A stretch of 64,000 bases of DNA from Micromussa lordhowensis (taxonomy: Eukaryota > Cnidaria > Anthozoa > Scleractinia > Lobophylliidae). The position numbers and the translations under genes are program-made. How positions within the stretch are numbered: position 1 is the first letter of the stretch; each line of letters opens with the position of its first letter. Under the pieces are notes generated by a model. The model worked only from the letters and a program-made list of their open reading frames with translations, was not told the DNA's origin and made no database searches. Location: contig OZ026603.1 of NCBI GenBank assembly GCA_964020085.1, positions 6,808,046 through 6,872,045 of the forward strand, given 5' to 3'. Of the stretch, positions 34,233-45,248 are shown in pieces.

Positions 34233-35633
34233 CAAAATGTTCTGCTAGGTTGGCACTTCAAGGCAATCCTAGTTAAAACATGATGGCATTGGCGCCAGGG
34301 TGTTTTTTCTGGCCTTCTTTTTGCAGTAGTTTCCCCTGGTCCCAACTTTGCAGAATTTCAGAAAACGCGCGCTGGGGGTCCCCTTGGCAAATTTGACATA
34401 GCTCGGCTTCACGGGCACTTTAAGAGGCGCGGTTTGCAGCAAAATGTTTTGCTAGGTTGGCACTTCAAGGAAATTCTAGTTAGAACATGATGGCATTGGC
34501 GCCAGGGTGTTTTTTCTGGCCTTCTTTTTGCAGTAGTTTCCCCTGGTCCCAACTTTGCAGAATTTCAGAAAACGCGCGCTGGGGGTCCTCTTGGCAAATT
34601 TGACATAGCTCGGCTTCACGGGCACTTTAAGAGGCGCGGTTTCCAGCAAAATGTTTTGCTAGGTCGGCACTTTAAGGAAATCTTAGTTAGAACATGATGG
34701 CATTGGCGCCAGGGTGTTTTTTCTGGCCTTCTTTTTGCAGTAGTTTCCCCTGGTCCCAACTTTGCAGAATTTCAGAAAACGCGCGCTGGGGGTCCCCTTG
34801 GCAAATTTGACATAGCTCGGCTTCACGGGCACTTTAAGAGGCGCGGTTTGCAGCAAAATGTTCTGCTAGGTTGGCACTTGACGGAAATCTTAGTTAGAAC
34901 ATGATGGCATTGGCGCCAGGGTGTTTTTTCTGGCCTTCTTTTTGCAGTAGTTTCCCCTGGTCCCAACTTTGCAGAATTTCAGAAAACGCGCGCTGGGGGT
35001 CCCCTTGGCAAAATTGACATAGCTCGGCTTCACGGGCACTTTAAGAGGCGCGGTTTGCAGCAAAATGTTCTGCTAGGTTGGCACTTCAAGGAAATCCTAG
35101 TTAGAACATAATAGCATTGGCGCCAGGGTGTTTTTTTTGGCCTTCTTTTTGCAGTAGTTTCCCCTGGTCCCAACTTTGCAGAATTTCAGAAAACGCGCGC
35201 TGGGGGTCCCCTTGGCAAATTTGACATAGCTCGGCTTCACGGGCACTTTAAGAGGCGCGGTTTGCAGCAAAATGTTCTGCTAGGTCGGCACTTCAAGGAA
35301 ATTCTAGTTAGAAAATGATGGCATTGGCGCCAGGGTGTTTTTTCTGGCCTTCTTTTTGCAGTAGTTTCCCCTGGTCCCAACTTTAAAGAATTTCAGAAAA
35401 CGCGCGCTGGGGGTCCCCTTGGCAAATTTGACATAGCTCGGCTTCACGGGCACTTTAAGAGGCGCGCTTTGCAGCAAAATGTTCTGCTAGGTTGGCAGTT
35501 CAAGGAAATCCTAGTTAGAACATGATGGCATTGGCGCCAGGGTGTTTTTTCTGGCCTTCTTTTTGCAGTAGTTTCCCCTGGTCCCAACTTTGCAGAATTT
35601 CAGAAAACGCGCGCTGGGGGTCCCCTTGGCAAA
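34233..35633 (+). repeat. Copy of 30300-31700 (19-monomer step)
   Basis: The same marker series as 30300-31700 with a shift of 3933. Private changes here include CTTGACGG (34875) and CAACTTTAAAGAATTTC (35379). Confidence 0.65.
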
Positions 35634-35880
35634 TTTGACATAGCTCGGCTTCACGGGCACTTTAAGAGGCGCGCTTTGCAGCAAAATGTTCTGCTAGGTT
35701 GGCAGTTCAAGGAAATCCTAGTTAGAACATGATGGCATTGGCGCCAGGGTGTTTTTTCTGGCCTTCTTTTTGCAGTAGTTTACCCTGGTCCCAACTTTGC
35801 AGAATTTCAGAAAACGCGCGCTGGGGGTCCCCTTGGCAAATTTGACATAGCTCGGCTTCACGGGCACTTTAAGAGGCGCG
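35464..35880 (+). repeat. Two adjacent near-identical monomers
   Basis: GCGCGCTTTGCAG followed by AGGTTGGCAGTTCAAGG occurs at 35464 and 35671, exactly one monomer apart. The rare GGCAGTTC (C to G at phase 104) is not seen in other monomers of this part, so this is a single-monomer tandem duplication. Confidence 0.75.
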
Positions 35881-38800
35881 GTTTGCAGCAAAATGTTCTG
35901 CTTGGTTGGCATTTTAAGGAAATCCTAGTTAGAACATGATGGCATTGGCGCCAGGGTGTTTTTTCTGGCCTTCTTTTTGCAGTAGTTTCCCCTGGTCCCA
36001 ACTTTGCAGAATTTCAGAAAACGCGCGCTGGGGGTCCCCTTGGCAAATTTGACATAGCTCGGCTTCACGGGCACTTTAAGAGGCGCGGTTTGCAGCAAAA
36101 TGTTCTGCTAGGTTGGCACTTTAAGGAAATTCTAGTTCGAATATGATGGCATTGGCGCCAGGGTGTTTTTTCTGGCCTTCTTTTTGCAGTAGTTTCCCCT
36201 GGTCCCAACTTTGCAGAATTTCAGAAAACGCGCGCTGGGGGTCCCCTTGGCAAATTTGACATAGCTCGGCTTCACGGGCACTTTAAGAGGCGCGGTTTGC
36301 AGCAAAATGTTCTGCTAGGTCGGCACTTCAAGGAAATCCTAGTTAGAAAATGATGGCATTGGCGCCAGGGTGTTTTTTCTGGCCTTCTTTTTGCAGTAGT
36401 TTCCCCTGGTCCCAACTTTGCAGAATTTCAGAAAACGCGCGCTGGGGGTCCCCTTGGCAAATTTGACATAGCTCGGCTTCACGGGCACTTTAAGAGGCGC
36501 GCTTTGCAGCAAAATGTTCTGCTAGGTTGGCACTTCAAGGAAATCCTAGTTAGAACATGATGGCATTGGCGCCAGGGTGTTTTTTCTGGCGTTCTTTTTG
36601 CAGTAGTTTCCCCTGGTCCCAACTTTGCAGAATTTCAGAAAACGCGCGCTGGGGGTCCCCTTGGCAAATTTGACATAGCTCGGCTTCACGGGCACTTTAA
36701 GAGGCGCGGTTTGCAGCAAAATGTTCTGCTAGGTTGGCACTTGAAGGAAATCCTAGTTAGAACATGATGGCATTGGCGCCAGGGTGTTTTTTCTGGCCTT
36801 CTTTTTGCAGTAGTTTCCCCTGGTCCCAACTTTGCAGAATTTCAGAAAACGCGCGCTGGGGGTCCCCTTGGCAAATTTGACATAGCTCGGCTTCACGGGC
36901 ACTTTAAGAGGCGCGGTTTGCAGCAAAATGTTCTGCTAGGTTGGCACTTGAAGGAAATCGTAGTTAGAACATGATGGCATTGGCGCGAGGGTGTTTTTTT
37001 TGGCCTTCTTTTTGCAGTAGTTTCCCCCGGTCCCAACTTTGCAGAATTTCAGAAAACGCGCGCTGGGGGTCCCCTTGGCAAATTTGACATAGCTTGGCTT
37101 CACGGGCATTTTAAGAGGCGCGGTTTGCAGCAAAATGTTCTGCTAGGTTGGCACTTTAAGGAAATCTTAGTTAGAACATGATGGCATTGGCGCCAGGGTG
37201 TTTTTTCTGGCCTTCTTTTTGCAGTAGTTTCCCCTGGTCCCAACTTTGCAGAATTTCAGAAAACGCGCGCTGGGGGTCCCCTTGGCAAATTTGACATAGC
37301 TCGGCTTCACGGGCACTTTAAGAGGCGCGGTTTGCAGCAAAATGTTCTGCTGGGTTGGCACTTCAAGGAAATTTTAGTTAGAACATGATGGCATTGGCGC
37401 CAGGGTGTTTTTTCTGGCCTTCTTTTTGCAGTAGTTTCCCCTGGTCCCAACTTTGCAGAATTTCAGAAAACGCGCGCTGGGGGTCCCCTTGGCAAATTTG
37501 ACATAGCTCGGCTTCACGGGCACTTTAAGAGGCGCGGTTTGCAGCAAAATGTTCTGCTAGGTTGGTACTTGAAGGAAATTTTAGTTAGAACATGATGGCA
37601 TTGGCGCCAGGGTGTTTTTTCTGGCCTTCTTTTTGCAGTAGTTTCCCCTGGTCCCAACTTTGCAGAATTTCAGAAAACGCGCGCTGGGGGTCCCCTTGGC
37701 AAATTTGACATAGCTCGGCTTCACGGGCACTTTAAGAGGCGCGGTTTGCAGCAAAATGTTATGCTAGGTTGGCACTTTAAGGAAATCCTAGTTAGAACAT
37801 GATGGCATTGGCGCGAGGGTGTTTTTTTTGGCCTTCTTTTTGCAGTAGTTTCCCCTGGTCCCAACTTTGCAGAATTTCAGAAAACACGCGCTGGGGGTCC
37901 CCTTGGCAAATTTCACATAGCTCGGCTTCACGGGCACTTTAAGAGGCGCGGTTTGCAGCAAAACGTTTTGCTAGGTTGGCACTTGAAGGAAATGCTAGTT
38001 AGAACATGATGGCATTGGCGCTAGGGTGTTTTTTCTGGCCTTCTTTTTGCAGTAGTTTCCCCTGGTCCCAACTTTGCAGAATTTCAGAAAACGCGCGCTG
38101 GGGGTCCCCTTGGCAAATTTGACATAGCTCGGCTTCACGGGCACTTTAAGAGGCGCGGTTTGCAGCAAAATGTTCTGCTAGGTTGGCACTTTAAGGAAAT
38201 CGTAGTTAGAACATGATGGCATTGGCGCCAGGGTGTTTTTTCTGGCCTTCTTTTTGCAGTAGTTTCCCCTGGTCCCAACTTTGCAGAATTTCAGAAAACG
38301 CGCGCTGGGGGTCCCCTTGGCAAAATTGACATAGCTCGGCTTCACGGGCACTTTAAGAGGCGCGGTTTGCAGCAAAATGTTCTGCTAGGTTGGCACTTCA
38401 AGGAAATTTTAGTTAGAACATGATGGCATTGGCGCGAGGTTGTTTTTTCTGGCCTTCTTTTTGTAGTAGTTTCCCCTGGTCCCAACTTTGCAGAATTTCA
38501 GAAACCACGCTCTGGGGGTCCCCTTGGCAAATTTCACATAGCTCGGCTTCACGGGCACTTTAAGAGGCGCGGTTTGCAGCAAAATGTTCTGCTAGGTTGG
38601 CACTTCAAGGAAATGGTAGTTAGAACATGATGGCATTGGCGCCAGGGTGTTTTTTCTGGCCTTCTTTTTGCAGTAGTTTCCCCTGGTCCCAACTTTGCAG
38701 AATTTCAGAAAACGCGCGCTGGGGGTCCCCTTGGCAAATTTGACATAGCTCGGCTTCACGGGCACTTTAAGAGGCGCGGTTTGCAGCAAAATGTTCTGCT

Positions 38801-40440
38801 GGGTTGGCACTTTAAGGAAATTTTAGTTAGAACATGATGGCATTGGCGCCAGGGTGTTTTTTCTGGCCTTCTTTTTGCAGTAGTTTCCCCTGGTCCCAAC
38901 TTTGCAGAATTTCAGAAAACGCGCGCTGGGGGTTCCCTTGGCAAATTTGACATAGCTCGGCTTCACGGGCACTTTAAGAGGCGCGGTTTGCAGCAAAATG
39001 TTCTGCTAGGATGGCACTTTAAGTAAATTCTAGTTAGAACATGATGGCATTTGCGCCAGGGTGTTTTTTTCTGGCCTTCTTTTTGCAGTAGTTTCCCCTG
39101 GTCCCAACTTTGCAGAATTTCAGAAAACGCGCGCTGGGGGTCCCCTTGGCAAATTTGACATAGCTCGGCTTCACGGGCACTTTAAGAGGGCGGTTTGCAG
39201 CAAAATGTTCTGCTAGGTTGGCACTTTAAGGAAATCCTAGTTAGAACATGATGGCATTGGCGCCAGGGTGTTTTTTCTGGCCTTCTTTTTGCAGTAGTTT
39301 TCCCTGGTCCCAACTTTGCAGAATTTCAGAAAACGCGCGCTGGGGGTCCCCTTGGAAAATTTGACATAGCTCGGCTTCCCGGGCACTTTAAGAGGCGCGA
39401 TTTGCAGCAAAATGTTCTGCTCGGTTGGCACTTCAAGGAAATGCTAGTTAGAACATGATAGCATTGGCGCCAGGGTGTTTTCTCTGGCCTTCTTTTTGCA
39501 GTAGTTTCCCCTGGTCCCAACTTTGCAGAATTTCAGAAAACGCGCGCTGGGGGTCCCCTTGGCGAATTTGACATAGCTCGGCTTCACGGGAACTTTAAGA
39601 GGCGCGGTTTGCAGCAAAATGTTCTGCTAGGTTGGCACTTTAAGGAAATGCTAGTTAAAACATGATGGCATTGGCGCCAAAGTGTTTTTTCTGGCCTTCT
39701 TTTTGCAGTAGTTTCCCCTGGTCCCAACTTTGCAGAATTTTAGAAAACGCGCGCTGGGGGTCCTCTTGGCAAATTTGACATAGCTCGGCTTCACGGGCAC
39801 TTTAAGAGGCGCGGTTTGCAGCAAAATGTTCTGCTAGGTTGGCACTTGAAGAAAATTCTAGTTAGAACATGATGGCATTGGCGCCAGGGTGTTTTTTCTG
39901 GCCTTCTTTTTGCAGTAGTTTCCCCTGGTCCCAACTTTGCAGAATTTCAGAAAACGCGCGCTGGGGGTCCCCTTGGCAAATTTGACATAGCGCGGCTTCA
40001 CGGGCACTTTAAGAGGCGCGGTTTGCAGCAAAATGTTTTGCTAGGTTGGCACTTGAAGGAAATTCTAGTTAGAACATGATGGCATTGGCGCCAGGGTGTT
40101 TTTTCTGGCCTTCTTTTTGCAGTAGTTTCCCCTGGTCCCAACTATTCAGAATTTCAGAAAACGCGCGCTGGGGGTGCCCTTGGCAAATTTGACATAGCTC
40201 GGCTTCACGGGCAGTTTAAGAGGCGCGGTTTGCAGCAAAATGTTCTGCTAGGTTGGCACTTCAAGGAAATTCTAGTTAGAACATGATGGCATTTGCGCCA
40301 GGGTGTCTTTCCTGGCCTTCTTTTTGCAGTAGTTTCCCCTGGTCCCAACTTTGCAGAATTTCAGAAAACGCGCGCTGGGGGTCCCCTTGGCAAATTTGAC
40401 ATAGCTCGGCTTCACGGGCACTTTAAGAGGCGCGGTTTGC
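35881..40440 (+). repeat. Mostly consensus-type monomers with 3- and 4-monomer echoes
   Basis: About 22 monomers. GGCGCGAGGGTGTTTTTTTT occurs near 36983 and 37810, about four monomers apart. AATTTCACATAG occurs near 37909 and 38530, a step of 621 (3 monomers). One monomer near 38503 has a local scramble, CAGAAACCACGCTCTGG, where others read AGAAAACGCGCGCTGG. A one-base deletion gives AAGAGGGCGG near 39186. No longer block could be traced by eye. Confidence 0.65.
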
Positions 40441-40860
40441 AGCAAAATGTTCTGCTAGGTTGGCACTTTAAGGAAATTTTAGTTAGAAGATGATGGCGTT
40501 GGCGCTAGGGTGTTTTTTCTGGCCTTCTTTTTGCAGTAGTTTCCCCTGGTCCCAACTTTGCAGAATTTCAGAAAACGCGCGCTGGGGGTCCCCTTGGCAA
40601 ATTTGACATAGCTCGGCTTCACGGGCACTTTAAGAGGCGCGGTTTGCAGCAAAATGTTCTGCTAGGTTGGCACTTTAAGGAAATTTTAGTTAGAAGATGA
40701 TGGCGTTGGCGCTAGGGTGTTTTTTCTGGCCTTCTTTTTGCAGTAGTTTCCCCTGGTCCCAACTTTGCAGAATTTCAGAAAACGCGCGCTGGGGGTCCCC
40801 TTGGCAAATTTGACATAGCTCGGCTTCACGGGCACTTTAAGAGGCGCGGTTTGCAGCAAA
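40441..40860 (+). repeat. Two adjacent identical monomers
   Basis: TTAGAAGATGATGGCGTTGG with GCGCTAGGG occurs at 40482 and 40689, and the 207 bases between the two appear unchanged. The triple combination of rare variants shows that one monomer was recently doubled. Confidence 0.85.
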
Positions 40861-41099
40861 ATGTTGTGCTAGGTTGGCACTTCAAGGAAATTTTAGTTAG
40901 AACATAATGGCATTGGCGCCAGGGTGTTTTTTCTGGCCTTCTTTTTGCAGTAGTTTCCCCTGGTCCCAACTGTGCAGAATTTCAGAAAACGCGCGCTGGG
41001 GGTCCCCTTGGCAAATTTGACATAGCTCGGCTTCACGGGCACTTTAAGAGGGCGGTTTGCAGCAAAATGTTCTGCTAGGTTGGCACTTCAAGGAAATCC

Positions 41100-43770
41100 T
41101 AGTTAGAACATGATAGCATTGGCGCCGGGGTGTTTTTTCTGGCCTTCTTTTTGCAGTAGTTTTCCCTGGTCCCAACTTTGCAGAATTTCAGAAAACGCGC
41201 GCTGGGGGTCCCCTTGGCAAATTTGACATACTTCGGCTTCACGGGCACTTTAAGAGGCGCGGTTTGCAGCAATATGTTCTGCTAGGTTGGCACTTCAAGG
41301 AAATCTTAGTTAAAACATGACGGCATTGGCGCCAGGGTGTTTTCTCTGGCCTTCTTTTTGCAGTAGTTTCCCCTGGTCCCAACTTTGCAGAATTTAAGAA
41401 AACGCGCGCTGGGGGTCCCCTTGGCAAATTTGACATAGCTCGGCTTCACGGGCACTTTAAGAGGCGCGGTTTGCAGCAAAATGTTCTGCTAGGTTGGCAC
41501 TTCAAGGAAATCCTACTTAGAACATGATGGCATTGGCGCCAGGGTGTTTTTTCTGGCCTTCTTTTTGCAGTAGTTTCCCCTGGTCCCAACTTTGCAGAAT
41601 TTCAGAAAACGCGCGCTGGGGGTCCCCTTGGCAAATTTGACATAGCTCGGCTTCACGGGCACTTTAAGAGGCGCGGTTTGAAGCAAAATGTTTTGCTAGG
41701 TTGGCACTTCAAGGAAATCCTAGTTAGAACATGATAGCATTGGCGCCGGGGTGTTTTTTCTGGCCTTCTTTTTGCAGTAGTTTTCCTTGGTCCCAACTTT
41801 GCAGAATTTCAGAAAACGCGCGCTAGGGGTCCCCTTGGCAAATTTAACATAGCTCGGCTTCACGGGCACTTTAAGAGGCGCGGTTTGCAGCAAAATGTTC
41901 TGCTAGGTTGGCACTTCAAGGAAATTTTAGTTAAAACATGACGGCATTGGCGCCAGGGTGTTTTCTCTGGCCTTCTTTTTGCAGTAGTTTCCCCTGGTCC
42001 CAACTTTGCAGAATTTCAGAAAACGCGCGCTGGGGGTCCCCTTGGCAAATTTGACATAGCTCGGCTTCACGGGCACTTTAAGAAGCGCGGTTTGCAGCAA
42101 AATGTTTTGCTAGGTTGGCACTTCAAGGAAATCCTAGTTAGAACATGATGGCATTGGCGCCAGGGTGTTTTTTCTGGCCTTCTTTTTGCAGTAGTTTCCC
42201 CTGGTCCCAACTTTGCAGAATTTCAGAAAACGCGCGCTGGGGGTCCCCTTGGCAAATTTGACATAGCTCGGCTTCACGGGCACTTTAAGAGGCGCGGTTT
42301 GCAGCAAAATGTTCTGCTAGGTTGGCACTTTAAGGAAATCTTAGTTAGAACATGATGGCAATGGCGCCAGGGTGTTTTTTCTGGCCTTCTTTTTGCAGTA
42401 GTTTCCCCTGGTCCCAACTTTGCAGAATTTCAGAAAACGCGCGCTGGGGGTCCCCTTGGCAAATTTGACATAGCTCGGCTTCACGGGCACTTTAAGAGGC
42501 GCGGTTTGCAGCAAAATGTTCTGCTAGGTTGGCACTTTAAGGAAATTTTAGTTAGAACATGATGGCATTGGCGCCAGGGTGTTTTTTCTGGCCTTCTTTT
42601 TGCAGTAGTTTCCCCTGGTCCCAACTTTGCAGAATTTCAGAAAACGCGCGCTGGGGGTCCCCTTGGCAAATTTGACATAGCTCGGCTTCACGGGCACTTT
42701 AAGAGGCGCGGTTTGCAGCAAAATGTTTTGCTGGGTTGGCACTTCAAGGAAATTTTAGTTAGAACATGATGGCATTGGCGCCAGGGTGTTTTTTCTGGCC
42801 TTCTTTTTGCAGTAGTTTCCCCTGGTCCCAACTTTGCAGAATTTCAGAAAACGCGCGCTGGGGGTCCCCTTGGCAAATTTGACATAGCTCGGCTTCACGG
42901 GCACTTTAAGAGGCGCGGTTTGCAGCAAAATGTTCTGCTAGGTTGGCACTTTAAGGAAATCCTAGTTAGAAGATGATGGCAATGGCGCCAGGGTGTTTTT
43001 TCTGGCCTTCTTTTTGCAGTAGTTTCCCCTGGTCCCAACTTTGCAGAATTTCAGAAAACGCGCGCTGGGGGTCCCCTTGGCAAATTTGACATAGCTCGGC
43101 TTCACGGGCACTTTAAGAGGCGCGGTTTGCAGCAAAATGTTCTGCTAGGTTGGCACTTCAAGGAAATCCTAGTTAGAACATGATGGCAATGGCGCCAGGG
43201 TGTTTTTTCTGGCCTTCTTTTTGCAGTAGTTTCCCCTGGTCCCAACTTTGCAGAATTTCAGAAAACGCGCGCTGGGGGTCCCCTTGGCAAATTTGACATA
43301 GCTCGGCTTCACGGGCACTTTAAGAGGCGCGGTTTGCAGCAAAATGTTCTGCTAGGTTGGCACTTCTAGGAAATCGTAGTTAGAACATGATGGCATTGGC
43401 GACAGGGTGTTTTTTCTGGCCTTCTTTTTGCAGTAGTTTCCCCTGGTCCCAACTTTGCAGAATTTCAGAAAACGCGCGCTGGGGGTCCCCTTGGTAAATT
43501 TGATGACATAGCTTGGCTTCACGGGCACTTTAAGAGGCGCGGTTTGCAGCAAAATGTTCTGCTAGGTTGGCACTTTAAGGAAATCCTAGTTAGAACATGA
43601 TGGCATTGGCGCCAGGGTGTTTTTTCTGGCCTTCTTTTTGCAGTAGTTTCCCCTGGTCCCAACTTTGCAGAATTTCAGAAAACGCGCGCTGGGGGTCCCC
43701 TTGGCAAATTTGACATAGCTCGGCTTCACGGGCACTTTAAGAGGCGCGGTTTGCAGCAAAATGTTCTGCT
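41100..43770 (+). repeat. Three-monomer and ten-monomer duplications marked by GCGCCGGGGTG
   Basis: GATAGCATTGGCGCCGGGG occurs at about 41112, 41733 and 43803, steps of 621 (3 monomers) and 2070 (10 monomers). The ten-monomer pair also shares GCGCGCTAGGGG (41819 and 43889), ACATGACGGCATTGG (41936 and 44006), GTGTTTTCTCTGG (41959 and 44029) and TTTAAGAAGCGCGG. Neighbouring GGCAATGGCGCC monomers at 42357, 42978 and 43185 show further local amplification. Confidence 0.75.
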
Positions 43771-45248
43771 AGGTTGGCTCTTCAAGGAAATCCTAGTTAG
43801 AACATGATAGCATTGGCGCCGGGGTGTTTTTTCTGGCCTTCTTTTTGCAGTAGTTTTCCCTGGTCCCAACTTTGCAGAATTTCAGAAAACGCGCGCTAGG
43901 GGTCCCCTTGGCAAATTTGACATAGCTCGGCTTCACGGGCACTTTAAGAGGCGCGGTTTGCAGCAAAATGTTCTGCTAGGTTGGCACTTCAAGGAAATTT
44001 TAGTTAAAACATGACGGCATTGGCGCCAGGGTGTTTTCTCTGGCCTTCTTTTTGCAGTAGTTTCCCCTGGTCCCAACTTTGCAGAATTTCAGAAAACGCG
44101 CGCTGGGGGTCCCCTTGGCAAATTTGACATAGCTCGGCTTCACGGGCACTTTAAGAAGCGCGGTTTGCAGCAAAATGTTTTGCTAGGTTGGCACTTCAAG
44201 GAAATCCTAGTTAGAACATGATGGCATTGGCGCCAGGGTGTTTTTTCTGGCCTTCTTTTTGCAGTAGTTTCCCCTGGTCCCAACTTTGCAGAATTTCAGA
44301 AAACGCGCGCTGGGGGTCCCCTTGGCAAATTTGACATAGCTCGGCTTCACGGGCACTTTAAGAGGCGCGGTTTGCAGCAAAATGTTCTGCTAGGTTGGCA
44401 CTTTAAGGAAATCTTAGTTAAAACATGATGGCAGTGGCGCCAGGGTGTTTTTTCTGGCCTTCTTTTTGCAGTAGTTTCCCCTGGTCCCAACTTTGCAGAA
44501 TTTCAGAAAACGCGCGCTGGGGGTCCCCTTGGCAAATTTGACATAGCTCGGCTTCACGGGCACTTTAAGAGGCGCGGTTTGCAGCAAAATGTTCTGCTAG
44601 GTTAGCACTTTAAGGAAATGTTAGTTAGAACATGATGGCATTGGCGCCAGGGTGTTTTTTCTGGCCTTCTTTTTGCAGTAGTTTCCCCTGGTCCCAACTT
44701 TGCAGAATTTCAGAAAACGCGCGCTGGGGGTCCCCTTGGCAAATTTGACATAGCTCGGCTTCACGGGCACTTTAAGATGCGCGGTTTGCAGCAAAATGTT
44801 TTGCTGGGTTGACACTTCAAGGAAATTTTAGTTAGAACATGATGGCATTGGCGCCAGGGTGTTTTTTCTGGCCTTCTTTTTGCAGTAGTTTCCCCTGGTC
44901 CCAACTTTGCAGAATTTCAGAAAACGCGCGCTGGGGGTCCCCTTGGCAAATTTGACATAGCTCGGCTTCACGGGCACTTTAAGAGGCGCGGTTTGCAGCA
45001 AAATGTTCTGCTAGGTTGGCACTTCTAGGAAATCGTAGTTAGAACATGATGGCATTGGCGACAGGGTGTTTTTTCTGGCCTTCTTTTTGCAGTAGTTTCC
45101 CCTGGTCCCAACTTTGCAGAATTTCAGAAAACGCGCGCTGGGGGTCCCCTTGGTAAATTTGACATAGCTTGGCTTCACGGGCACTTTAAGAGGCGCGGTT
45201 TGCAGCAAAATGTTCTGCTAGGTTGGCACTTTAAGGAAATCCTAGTTA
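43771..45248 (+). repeat. Second copy of the ten-monomer block, two monomers shorter at its end
   Basis: This matches 41701 onward at a shift of 2070, then changes to 1656 (8 x 207) for the monomer with CTTCTAGGAAATCG, GCGACAGGG and TTGGTAAATTTG (43365-43520 against 45024-45176). The first copy of that monomer carries three extra bases, giving TTTGATGACATAG near 43500. The left part (44621-45208) also reappears near 51038-51832 at shifts of 6417 and 6624 (31 and 32 monomers). Confidence 0.7.
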
